This document shows positions 1 to 7,355 of a stretch of DNA of 20,955 nucleotides, one piece after another (the stretch's first letter is position 1; every line of letters begins with the position of its first letter). The stretch comes from CALCTE01 sp045627885. GTDB taxonomy: Bacteria; Bacillota; Clostridia; Oscillospirales; CAG-272. The position numbers and the translations under genes were made by a program. Under the pieces are notes generated by a model. It saw only the letters and a program-made list of their open reading frames with translations. It did not search any database and was not told where the DNA came from. The stretch lies in assembly GCA_045627885.1 (NCBI GenBank), contig JAZQOM010000042.1, forward strand, positions 1 through 20,955, in the 5' to 3' direction.

Positions 1-3
1 CCA

Positions 4-24
4 CTTTAGGCTATTTTAGGCATT
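4..24. promoter_or_regulatory. operator-like repeat at window edge
   Basis: Two TTTAGGC-like half-sites frame CTATTTTAGG (11-20). The same ten bases occur in the palindrome AACCTATTTTAGGTT at 1709-1723, in front of the XRE gene. It lies just downstream of the leftward promoter at 43-71, a place where a bound repressor would block transcription. That the XRE protein at 1795 binds here is inference. Confidence 0.3.
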
Positions 25-42
25 TTCAATCCACTTGGCTAT

Positions 43-71
43 AGTATAACGGATATTTTTCGGTTTTGCAA
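43..71 (-). promoter_or_regulatory. leftward sigma-70-like promoter
   Basis: On the minus strand TTGCAA (71 to 66) is followed after 17 bases by TATACT (48 to 43). Transcription would leave the window on the left, so the gene served is not visible. An operator-like repeat follows at 4-24. Confidence 0.4.
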
Positions 72-134
72 TAGTTTTTTTGCAATTTTTATAAAAATTT
101 CAAAAAAATTTTCGTATTTTTGTAAAATGGGCAA

Positions 135-162
135 CAAAAAATAGGGCGACTGACAGTCGCCC
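135..162 (-). terminator. Rho-independent terminator, minus strand
   Basis: GGGCGACT and AGTCGCCC form an 8-bp stem with loop GAC (144-162). On the minus strand it is followed by TATTTTTTG. It would stop leftward transcripts. No gene was found in the roughly 435 bases at the left end. Confidence 0.55.
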
Positions 163-250
163 CCAGAGCACTGACAAACTCGGTCTACCGGCAATAACAA
201 AAAGAATTTTGCAAAAATGTTATGTAAACTAAAAAATAAATTACCGGCAC

Positions 251-296
251 AAAAAGGCGAAGGACGGGCATAAAAGCCCGTCCTTATTGCCTTTTT
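251..296. terminator. strong bidirectional terminator
   Basis: A 10-bp stem (260-269 with 276-285, loop ATAAAA) is extended by outer arms AAAAAGGC (251-258) and GCCTTTTT (289-296). Both strands end in a T run. It probably ends the lipoprotein transcript that finishes at 436. Confidence 0.65.
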
Positions 297-403
297 CCGT
301 TCTTTTCCTCTGCCGTACCTTTGTACGTCGACGAAGAAAAGAACGAAAAATATCCCTTCGTTTGCTGGTACTCTGCCAGACTGCTGACTTTGTCAGCAGG
401 CTG

Positions 404-437
404 AAGGCGTTTCGAAATCGAAACGCCTTGTTTTTTT
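404..437 (+). terminator. palindromic hairpin with plus-strand T run
   Basis: An 11-bp perfect stem (404-414 with 419-429, loop AAAT) is followed by GTTTTTTTA. Its core is identical to the hairpin at 2014-2037. It sits right behind the 3' end of the minus-strand lipoprotein gene, though the T run favours plus-strand termination. No plus-strand gene upstream was found. Confidence 0.45.
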
Positions 438-1446
438 ACCATTTTGCCATTATTGTTGCCAACTCTTTTTCGTACGGAAGAATACTTTTCAAACTGTTTA
501 CTATTTTCTCTATCGTTTTCTCATCTCTTGTATCACCGTACACAGAGACAGTTCCACTGAAAGTTCCGTCGAGTATGCTTATTATCTTTTTGATTTTAGC
601 TTTTGCATCGGCAAGCTCCGGCTCGCTTCCGCATTTGTCGAGAGCTGCACGGTATTGTCCCGTTGCAAGAGCTAAATCCGCAACGGCGGTCGATGTTCCC
701 GTAAATCTTGTGGATTTCAGCGCTTGATTGCAGTAACTCAAAGACTTGTTTTCGTAATTTGCCGCATTTGTTGCACTTTTAATGATTGCATCCGTCTTTT
801 TCTTGAGAAGATTTACTTTCTTTCCGCATACACTGCAAGTTCCGAGCCGTGTAGAATGTCCTTTTGCAGAGCCTTTCGTCTCTTTGCATACGGAACAGGT
901 CTGTGGCTTTTCGCAAGTCGCATTGCTCCATTTGTGCCCGAGGGCTTCGCCCTGTGTCTGCTTGCAGTTTGTGCAGGTCTGCGGCTCAGTGCAGGTGGCA
1001 TCAGCCCAATCATGACCGATTGCCGCTATGCTTTCCGTTTTTGTATTACCGCACATGGTGCACTTTATTGCCTTTTCACCGTCTTCCTCGCAGGTCGGTT
1101 CTTTTGTTACGGATTCGGTATAATTATGTTCTCCGGTTGCCGGAATTTCCTTTGTCTCTTCCGCAGCGCAAACGGTGCACTTGCATTTTTTCTCGCCCGC
1201 CTCAACGCAGGTCGCCTCTTTTGTTATAATCTCGTCATAACTGTGTTTTCCCGTTGGCGGAATTTCTTCCGTCACTTCTTTTTCGCACTCCGAGCAAGTA
1301 AGCAGTTTTTCTCCGGCTTCTCCGCAGGTTGCTTCTTTGACAATTTTTTCGGTATATTCGTGCTTGTGGCAAGATGCGAAAAACAAAACCGACAGGCATA
1401 CAAGTATTGCAATAATAACTGTTTTGAATATGGTGTTTCTTTTCAT
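436..1446 (-). CDS. lipoprotein with tandem CxxC repeats
   Basis: 336 residues; function not known. The first 25 residues are a signal peptide with lipobox FASC, so Cys26 should be lipidated and the protein anchored outside the membrane. Next come three long repeats of about 40 residues (H-x-Y, then KEATC, GEK and CxxC) and shorter ones of the form GH-x-W...TC...TCxxCK, ending near GTCSVCGKK. The paired cysteines suggest small metal-binding or disulfide-bonded knuckles, a pattern common in secreted proteins of Clostridia. The last ~120 residues look helical and have no CxxC. The start is chosen from an AAGGA site seven bases before the ATG. A related CxxC module occurs in the dockerin protein at 19919. 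The gene lies downstream of a decayed small gene and divergent from an XRE regulator. Confidence 0.75.
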   Translation of the reverse strand: MKRNTIFKTVIIAILVCLSVLFFASCHKHEYTEKIVKEATCGEAGEKLLTCSECEKEVTEEIPPTGKHSYDEIITKEATCVEAGEKKCKCTVCAAEETKEIPATGEHNYTESVTKEPTCEEDGEKAIKCTMCGNTKTESIAAIGHDWADATCTEPQTCTNCKQTQGEALGHKWSNATCEKPQTCSVCKETKGSAKGHSTRLGTCSVCGKKVNLLKKKTDAIIKSATNAANYENKSLSYCNQALKSTRFTGTSTAVADLALATGQYRAALDKCGSEPELADAKAKIKKIISILDGTFSGTVSVYGDTRDEKTIEKIVNSLKSILPYEKELATIMAKW

Positions 1447-1470
1447 TTTTCCTTTCTTCCGAGAATGAAG

Positions 1471-1605
1471 TTAAAAACCTTTTCTCGCCCTTTCAATATC
1501 GTTCAATCTGTCAACAGCATTGTCGTAAGTGCTATTGCATTTTCAATGTCCCTTTGCTCTCCTTTTTTCAGCGCTTTTGCAAGAACATAAGGATATCACG
1601 GTCAT
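1471..1605 (-). pseudogene. frameshifted remnant of a small gene
   Basis: A very good ribosome site (AAAGGAGGAT, minus strand, at 1620-1611) precedes an ATG at 1605, but its frame stops after about 20 codons. Peptide-like stretches continue in other frames: LAKALKKGEQRDIENAIAL, then AVDRLNDIERARKGF ending in TAA at 1473-1471. This looks like one small helical protein broken by indels, or a sequencing error. The family is not recognised. It would be the first gene of the transcript carrying the lipoprotein. Confidence 0.35.
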
Positions 1606-1708
1606 AATCAATCCTCCTTTCGTTTTCAAAAATCATTCCGAAGCAACGATTTCCTTAATGCTTTCATAATTTTTTGTCAAAAAATAATATGACCGCATTC
1701 CACATTTT

Positions 1709-1757
1709 AACCTATTTTAGGTTAATTGTCAATAGCCTGAAACAGGTTATTTATAAT
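1709..1757 (+). promoter_or_regulatory. XRE promoter with two operator-like palindromes
   Basis: AACCTATTTTAGGTT (1709-1723) and AGCCTGAAACAGGTT (1734-1748) are related imperfect palindromes about 25 bases apart. TTGTCA (1726-1731) lies between them and TATAAT (1752-1757) follows; the 20-base spacing is long for a -35/-10 pair. The second palindrome covers the spacer, which would suit autorepression by the XRE protein at 1795. Binding is inferred. Confidence 0.45.
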
Positions 1758-1794
1758 TTTATATAAGAGTAAAACAGTAAAGGAGTGAAATATT

Positions 1795-2004
1795 GTGTAT
1801 CCGAGAATACGAGATATGAGGGAAGACAGAGATATGAGCCAAACACAGCTTGCAAAAATTATCGGTATGTCGCAAACCGGCTATTCAAAATACGAAACGG
1901 GTGAAAACGATATTCCGACTTTGGTGCTTATCAAGCTTGCGAAAATTTACGACACAAGCATAGACTATCTTCTCGGTCAGACGAATAATCCGAAAAGGTA
2001 TTGA
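1795..2004 (+). CDS. XRE-family HTH transcriptional regulator
   Basis: 69 residues, essentially a single Cro/C1-type helix-turn-helix domain. Residues 14-35 (MSQTQLAKIIGMSQTGYSKYE) form the HTH, and the IPTLVLIKLAKIYDTSIDYLLG tail is typical of small XRE proteins of Firmicutes. It starts at GTG, with AAGGAG nine bases upstream. It should bind DNA as a dimer and repress. The two palindromes in its own promoter, and a half-match at 4-24, are candidate sites. It has no partner gene on its strand. The divergent lipoprotein at 436 may share its control region. Confidence 0.85.
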   Translation: MYPRIRDMREDRDMSQTQLAKIIGMSQTGYSKYETGENDIPTLVLIKLAKIYDTSIDYLLGQTNNPKRY

Positions 2005-2037
2005 AAAAATTAAAGGCGTTTCGAAATCGAAACGCCT
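2002..2037 (-). terminator. terminator of the ABC exporter operon
   Basis: A 10-bp stem (2014-2023 with 2028-2037, loop AAAT) is followed on the minus strand by TTTAATTTTTTC. It lies 70 bases after the 3' end of the exporter gene at 2107 and just behind the XRE stop codon. Its core is identical to the hairpin at 404-429. Confidence 0.6.
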
Positions 2038-2106
2038 GGGCGTGATGACAAAGCTATGCGAATCTTATCATGCGGCTGGGCTATGGGTGTAATCTGTAAT
2101 TAACCT

Positions 2107-4374
2107 TTACGCAAGCTCGCACTTTCCCGTATACAACTCATAATACCTGCCTTTTAAGGCAAGGAGCTGTTCCTGAGTTCCGCGCTCGATTATTTCGCCG
2201 TCCTCAAGAACCATTATCGCATCTGCATTCCTTATGGTGGAAAGTCTGTGCGCTATGACAAAGGTCGTACGGTCTTTCATTATATGGCTCATTCCCTCGT
2301 CTATCTGCTTTTCGGTACGGGTATCGACGGAGCTCGTCGCCTCATCGAGAACAAGTATCGGCGCTCTCGACAGTGCGGCTCTCGCTATATTTATCAGCTG
2401 GCGCTGTCCTTGCGAAAGATTTGCGCCGTCTCCCTCAAGCATTGTATTATAGCCGTCGGAAAGCTTTGTAATGAAGCTATGCGCCGAAGCGGTCTTTGCC
2501 GCCGCGATAACCTCTTCGTCGCTTGCGTCAAGTCTGCCGTAGCGAATATTCTCCATAACCGTTCCGGTGAAAAGATGCGTTTCCTGCAATACCATGGCGA
2601 TATTCTCGCGGAGCTCATCCTTTACATAGTGCTTGACATCCACTCCGTCTATCGTGATACTGCCCTCGTCGATATCGTAGAAGCGGTTTATCAGATTTGT
2701 AACGGTGGTTTTTCCGGCTCCCGTCGAGCCGACAAAAGCTATCTTCTGCCCCGGCTTTGCGTAGAGCGATATATGCTTGAGAATTTTTCTTTCGGGATAA
2801 TATCCGAAGCTTACATCCTCAAACTTGACATATCCCTTCATATCCTTTGCGCTTACCGCGTCCGCATCGTCAAGCGGCTCGGGCTCGCCGTCCATGAGCG
2901 CAAACACTCTCTCCGCGCCGGCAAGTGCCGAGAACACGGTAGCCATCTGCATCGAAAGCTCATTGACGGGGCGTGCAAACTGTCTTGCGTAGCTTACGAA
3001 TATCGAGAGTCCGCCGACATCGAATCCTCTTGTAATGCAGAGTATGCCGCCGATTCCCGCAGTGAGCGCATAGCTTATCTGGCTCGTGTTACCCATAATC
3101 GGGCCCATCACGCCGCCCCAGAACTGTGCGCCTATCTGCTTGTCACGCATATATTCGTTGAGCTTGCCGAATTCATCTTTGCAGGTGTCCTCGTGATTGA
3201 ACACCTTGACAACCTTCTGTCCGGATACGCTTTCTTCTATGTATCCGTTTACGGCGCCGAGCGCCTCCTGCTGTGCGGAATAGTACTTTCTGCTTGCCTT
3301 TGCTATCGCGTTTCCGCCGAACAGGAACACCGGCAAGAACGCAACTGTTATGAGCGTCAGCCAGATATTTGTGTAAATCATCATGGCAAGAGTTCCGACG
3401 AGCGTTACCGTTCCGGATATGAGCGATACAACCGAGTTATCGAGCATCGTTCCGATGTTGTCGACATCGTTTGTGTAACGGCTCATAAGCTCTCCGGTAG
3501 TCTCTCTGTCGTAGAGCCTTACGGGAAGCTCCTGCATCTTGTCAAAGAGGTCGCTTCTTATCTTCTCTATCGCGTTCTGCGATACGGTGAGCATAAGTCT
3601 TGCCTGTGCAAAAGATGCTATAACACCGACAAGGTATATTGCCGCAAGCGTTGCAAGAATTTTGATTAGCGCGGTCAAGACATTCTGCACCGTGTTCTTG
3701 TCGGAAAATCCGAGCGTCGCGCTTTTTGCGCCGTCAATCGCGGAGAATGTCATCACGGCTATCGGTGAGTTTGCGGAAAGCTTTGCGCCGTCCTTTGTCA
3801 AAACCGTGACGCTGTCTTCGTTGACTATAAACATACAGTCATCTTCGGATGCCGCGGCGTTTTCTTTAGGCAAAGCCGCGGATTCCGCTTTGATTTTTTT
3901 GTTGTCGAAGGTCACGCTGAAGCGGCAGTCGGAGCTTACATCTCCGAGCATAGCCGTAACTTTGATTTTTCCGTCCTTTGCTTTTTGCGGCACAAGATAT
4001 ATATCGGCTTCGGAGCTTACCTCTTCTGCCTGCGAAGCAAAGCTTATATCACAGCCCTGCACGGTAGCCGCTTTTCCGTTTGCCGTAGGCTTATAGAGCG
4101 AATCGTCGATGCTGTTGATTATCGGGCGAAGCATATACGAGCCTGCAAGAGATGTTCCGGTTGATACCGCCATGCAAAGCACGACAATCGCAAGCAAAAC
4201 CTTGTATTTGCCTATATAAGAAAGGAGCCTTGCAATCGTCTTGCCGGTGTTCTTCGGCTTGCCGGTTGCCGCGTTTCTGCCTCCCATTCTGCCCACGGGC
4301 ATTCCGCGGTGCTTGGGACGCTCCGGCTTTGAGCTGTAAAGTCTTCTTAATTCTTCAAGGCTTTTTCCCGCCAT
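2107..4374 (-). CDS. ABC exporter half-transporter, canonical ATP site, with extra loop domain
   Basis: 755 residues, longer than the usual 580-620 for this class. Order: basic cytoplasmic N-terminus, TM1 near 56-76, an insertion of about 130 residues (92-228), then the remaining membrane segments and an ATPase domain. ATPase motifs are complete: Walker A GSTGAGKTT (549-557), Q-loop Gln597, signature LSQGQ (653-657), Walker B ILVLDEATS with Glu678, and H-loop His709. The insertion falls between TM1 and TM2, so it should face outside. It contains KVTAMLGDVSSDCRFSVTFD and later IAVMTFSAIDGAKSATLGF, an Ig/cohesin-like beta pattern. The gene starts 2 bp after the stop of its partner, with GGAGGAG in the intervening overlap region. 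Together they should form a heterodimeric drug, lipid or peptide exporter; the substrate is unknown. Confidence 0.88.
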   Translation of the reverse strand: MAGKSLEELRRLYSSKPERPKHRGMPVGRMGGRNAATGKPKNTGKTIARLLSYIGKYKVLLAIVVLCMAVSTGTSLAGSYMLRPIINSIDDSLYKPTANGKAATVQGCDISFASQAEEVSSEADIYLVPQKAKDGKIKVTAMLGDVSSDCRFSVTFDNKKIKAESAALPKENAAASEDDCMFIVNEDSVTVLTKDGAKLSANSPIAVMTFSAIDGAKSATLGFSDKNTVQNVLTALIKILATLAAIYLVGVIASFAQARLMLTVSQNAIEKIRSDLFDKMQELPVRLYDRETTGELMSRYTNDVDNIGTMLDNSVVSLISGTVTLVGTLAMMIYTNIWLTLITVAFLPVFLFGGNAIAKASRKYYSAQQEALGAVNGYIEESVSGQKVVKVFNHEDTCKDEFGKLNEYMRDKQIGAQFWGGVMGPIMGNTSQISYALTAGIGGILCITRGFDVGGLSIFVSYARQFARPVNELSMQMATVFSALAGAERVFALMDGEPEPLDDADAVSAKDMKGYVKFEDVSFGYYPERKILKHISLYAKPGQKIAFVGSTGAGKTTVTNLINRFYDIDEGSITIDGVDVKHYVKDELRENIAMVLQETHLFTGTVMENIRYGRLDASDEEVIAAAKTASAHSFITKLSDGYNTMLEGDGANLSQGQRQLINIARAALSRAPILVLDEATSSVDTRTEKQIDEGMSHIMKDRTTFVIAHRLSTIRNADAIMVLEDGEIIERGTQEQLLALKGRYYELYTGKCELA

Positions 4375-4375
4375 A

Positions 4376-6112
4376 CTAACGCTCCTCCTTTCCGTCCGCC
4401 TGAGAATAGTAAATCTCGCGGTAGTCTTCGTTTTCTTTGAGGAGTGTCTCGTGCGTGCCGATGCCGCTTATCGCGCCGTCATTCATTACTATTATCATAT
4501 CCGCTTCGATTACCGACGATATTCTCTGCGCTATGATTATCTTCGTCATTCCGCAGGCTGATTTGAGGCTTTCCCTTATCTGCGCCTCGGTTGCTGTATC
4601 GACGGCGCTTGTACTGTCGTCCATAATAAGTATCTTCGGCGATGATATAAGCGCTCTTGCGATGCAAAGTCTCTGCTTCTGTCCGCCCGAAACATTTGCT
4701 CCGCCCTGCTCAATAAGAGAATCGTATCCGCCCGTGAACGATGTGACGAATTTGTCCGCCTGAGCCGCCTTTGACGCCTCCACCATCTTATCGTCGGACG
4801 CATCTTCGTCGCCCCACTTGAGGTTTTGCGCCACCGTTCCGGAGAACAGTGTGTTCTTCTGCAAAACAACGCTTACGCCGTCGCGCAGATTTTTGAGGCT
4901 GTATTCCTTTACATTGACGCCGTCAACATAAACCTCTCCCTCGTCGGGGTCGTAAAGGCGCGGTATCATCGAAATAAGAGTGCTCTTGCCCGAGCCCGTC
5001 GTACCGATGATTCCGACCGTTGTTCCGCCTTCTATCTTAAGATTTATGTTTTTCAGTACCGCGTCGGGGCTGTCCTTATAGTAGCGGAATGTAACATTCT
5101 TGAATTCAACGCTTCCGTCCGTGACTTTTCTTTCTTTCTCCGAAGCGTTTTCGTCGCTTATATCGGTTTGCTCATCAAGCACCTCCGCAACTCTCTTGCC
5201 GGAGGCAAGTGCTCTCGACGAAAACACAAAAAGCATCGTGAGCATCATAAGCGACATGAGTATCTGCGTCATATATGTAACAAACGCCGTGAGATTGCCT
5301 ATCGAAAGTCCGAAGGGCGTTTTTACTACAGTTCTTCCGCCTATCAAAAGCACGGCGATAGATGTTGCGTTCATAATGAGCGTGAGAACAGGCATGGACA
5401 GTATCATTATTCTCATCGCTCCGATGCCCGCGTTTTTGAGGTCTTTGTTTGCCTTGGCGAATTTGTCTTTCTCGTGCTCCTCGCGGACAAACGATTTTAT
5501 TACGCGAACATTGGTTATATTCTCCTGAACGGTGGAGTTGAGCTTATCAATCTTGGTCTGCATTCCGGTAAATCTCGGGAACGCCGCCTTTATGATGAAA
5601 AACTGAACTATCGCTATCACGGGAACGGCTACAAGCAGTATTACCGAAAGCTTGGGCGCGATAATCACCGACATAATGAGAGCTCCGATGAGCATTCCCG
5701 GGGAGCGAAGGCACATACGAAGCAGCATATTGACGAAGTTCTGAAGCTGCGTTATATCGTTTGTGAGTCTTGTGACAAGTGAGCCCGTGGAAAACTTATC
5801 TATACTCGAAAACGAAAAGGTCTGTATGCGCGAATAAACATCGGCGCGCAAGTCCGTCGCGAAGTTAACCGACGCTTTTGCGCCGAAGTAAGCTCCGCCG
5901 ACGCCGCCCGCCATCATAAGCACCGCGACAAGTATCATAAGCCCCGTCATAAGTGCAACATATCCCGTTCTGCCGTTTGCAATTCCGTTATCTATTATCT
6001 GTGCAAGAAGTGCGGGCATCACTATTTCTCCGATAACCTCCACTATCATACACAAAGGCCCGAATATGAAATATGCGGAATACGGCTTTATGTATTTAAG
6101 CCAACGCTTCAT
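4376..6112 (-). CDS. ABC exporter half-transporter, degenerate ATP site
   Basis: 578 residues with an N-terminal six-helix membrane domain and a C-terminal ATPase domain. Walker A GTTGSGKST (370-378) and signature VSGGQ (474-478) are intact. Walker B reads ILIMDDSTS: Asp499 replaces the catalytic Glu. The switch histidine is Gln529 (IIAQRISSV). Known heterodimeric exporters of the TM287/288 and BmrC/BmrD kind have one such non-catalytic site paired with a partner that keeps Glu and His, as the gene at 2107 does. The ATG overlaps the MarR stop codon (ATGA, 4 bp), so the three genes are translationally coupled. Confidence 0.9.
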   Translation of the reverse strand: MKRWLKYIKPYSAYFIFGPLCMIVEVIGEIVMPALLAQIIDNGIANGRTGYVALMTGLMILVAVLMMAGGVGGAYFGAKASVNFATDLRADVYSRIQTFSFSSIDKFSTGSLVTRLTNDITQLQNFVNMLLRMCLRSPGMLIGALIMSVIIAPKLSVILLVAVPVIAIVQFFIIKAAFPRFTGMQTKIDKLNSTVQENITNVRVIKSFVREEHEKDKFAKANKDLKNAGIGAMRIMILSMPVLTLIMNATSIAVLLIGGRTVVKTPFGLSIGNLTAFVTYMTQILMSLMMLTMLFVFSSRALASGKRVAEVLDEQTDISDENASEKERKVTDGSVEFKNVTFRYYKDSPDAVLKNINLKIEGGTTVGIIGTTGSGKSTLISMIPRLYDPDEGEVYVDGVNVKEYSLKNLRDGVSVVLQKNTLFSGTVAQNLKWGDEDASDDKMVEASKAAQADKFVTSFTGGYDSLIEQGGANVSGGQKQRLCIARALISSPKILIMDDSTSAVDTATEAQIRESLKSACGMTKIIIAQRISSVIEADMIIVMNDGAISGIGTHETLLKENEDYREIYYSQADGKEER

Positions 6113-6621
6113 TTATTCTCCTTTCCATCAAAGCAGGTGCCGACATTTCCGATATCGGATATTTCAATTTCGCCGTTTTCCATTTTTTCAAGATTATTCT
6201 GAAGTCTTACAAGATATCCGACAAATTGCTCGAGCTCCTCATCAGAAAAAACCGAAAGCATTGCGGCATCAATGCTCAAAAAACTCCTTTTGGTCTTTTC
6301 GAGAATATCTCTTCCCTTTTTCGTTATTATTATATCGTTTGCGCGACTGTCGTTTAATTTTTCTCTGCGCTCGATGTAGCCGTCGGCTTCGAGCTTCTTT
6401 ACGGCGACCGTAACCGCCGCAGGAGTAATCTCCATCTCGGCAGCTATTTCGCGCTGTGTTACGGCTCCGTTGTGTCGGGCTATCACCGCAAGCATGGCGT
6501 GCTGTCCGCGATGAATGCCGAGATTGGATGCCATTTTGTCGAAAAGACTCTTATGCAGCCTGTCTGTGCGCATAAAAAGCCACATCGCATTTTTCAGGTT
6601 ATCGCTGATTTTCTTTTCCAT
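6109..6621 (-). CDS. MarR-family transcriptional regulator
   Basis: 170 residues. A winged helix spans roughly residues 50-105: QREIAAEMEITPAAVTVAVK is the helix-turn-helix, and the ERREKLNDSRAND wing carries the usual DxR. Flanking helices would form the dimer interface. It is the first gene of the operon with both halves of the ABC exporter, the usual arrangement for a ligand-responsive repressor of an efflux pump. A palindrome (6648-6658) just behind the -10 box of its promoter is a good autorepression site. The ligand cannot be told from sequence. Confidence 0.9.
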   Translation of the reverse strand: MEKKISDNLKNAMWLFMRTDRLHKSLFDKMASNLGIHRGQHAMLAVIARHNGAVTQREIAAEMEITPAAVTVAVKKLEADGYIERREKLNDSRANDIIITKKGRDILEKTKRSFLSIDAAMLSVFSDEELEQFVGYLVRLQNNLEKMENGEIEISDIGNVGTCFDGKENK

Positions 6622-6647
6622 GATATCCTCCGATTGAAATTAAATAC

Positions 6648-6696
6648 TTAACAGTTAATACATTAAACATTATATTTGTTTTTCGCGAAATGTCAA
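6648..6696 (-). promoter_or_regulatory. promoter and operator of the marR-ABC operon
   Basis: On the minus strand TTGACA (6696 to 6691) is followed after 16 bases by TATAAT (6674 to 6669), a near-consensus promoter. The palindrome TTAACAGTTAA (6648-6658), within a wider imperfect repeat, lies at the expected transcription start and is the likely MarR binding site. Confidence 0.7.
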
Positions 6697-6734
6697 TACA
6701 CGCAAAAAATTTTTCAAAAATTATGTAAACACTA

Positions 6735-6763
6735 TTGACAATCATATAACCGTGTGATATAAT
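6735..6763 (+). promoter_or_regulatory. consensus sigma-70-like promoter
   Basis: TTGACA (6735-6740), 17 bases, TATAAT (6758-6763). It drives the plus-strand operon beginning at 6790 and is divergent from the marR promoter, 39 bases away. Confidence 0.8.
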
Positions 6764-6789
6764 CAGATAAACAGAAAGGAGATGGTCTT

Positions 6790-7335
6790 GTGACGGAATA
6801 TCTGCCCGGTACGGTAATCAGCGCCGACCTTTGCAGAAAAGGCGCGGCAAAAGAGCTCTTATCGCCCGCGTTTATAACGAAAGGGCTTGTGCTTTCGCAG
6901 GTGTCTGAGCTCACGGGAATCGAACCGTACACGGTTCAGAATTGGGTGAAGCGCGGATTTGTAAAGCCGCCGGAGGGCAAAAAGTACACAAAGCGGCAGT
7001 TTTGCAGGCTGGTCATAATCAATGCGTTCAAGGAAGTTCTCGAAATAGGCGACATCACGGCGTTTATATCATACATAAACGGCTCGCTTGACGACGAGAG
7101 CGATGACCGCCTTGCGGACGACGAGCTGTACTTCTGCTTTACGGATGCCGCCGCGGAGCTTTACGGAAAGCCGGTTTCCGCCGAAATGATACGGGCTGTG
7201 TCGGATAAAGCGGCAAAAGCTCATCCCGAATGCGGAGAAAGGCTTGCGACCGTACTTTTTGTAATGCTCGACGCGTATTTTGCCTACAGGCTGAAAAAGA
7301 GCGCCCTCTCGGAGCTCGAAAAAATCAAAGGTTAA
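6790..7335 (+). CDS. DUF1836 domain protein, putative regulator
   Basis: 181 residues. The N-terminal half contains LSQVSELTGIEPYTVQNWVK, a helix-turn-helix of MerR/DUF1836 style. It is followed by RGFVKPPEGKKYTKRQFCRL and IINAFKEVLEIGDI, which match my memory of DUF1836 proteins of Firmicutes. The C-terminal part is acidic, then helical. It begins at GTG with AAAGGAGA upstream and directly follows a consensus promoter. It is the first gene of an apparent three-gene operon with the SPFH protein and the DUF4186 protein. DNA binding is likely; the target is unknown. Confidence 0.7.
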   Translation: MTEYLPGTVISADLCRKGAAKELLSPAFITKGLVLSQVSELTGIEPYTVQNWVKRGFVKPPEGKKYTKRQFCRLVIINAFKEVLEIGDITAFISYINGSLDDESDDRLADDELYFCFTDAAAELYGKPVSAEMIRAVSDKAAKAHPECGERLATVLFVMLDAYFAYRLKKSALSELEKIKG

Positions 7336-7355
7336 TAATTTAAGGAGGAATTTGT

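Noticed and set aside
724..1590. 288-codon open frame on the plus strand
   Set aside because: Antisense to the CxxC lipoprotein, which has a signal peptide, repeats and ribosome site. The Phe/Cys-rich product is the shadow of the repeats.
2248..3669. 473-codon open frame on the plus strand
   Set aside because: It is antisense to the ABC exporter gene, whose motifs are certain. The translation has no domain pattern and there is no ribosome site.
4826..5782. 318-codon open frame on the plus strand
   Set aside because: Antisense to the second ABC exporter half; Arg/His/Tyr-rich translation typical of a shadow.
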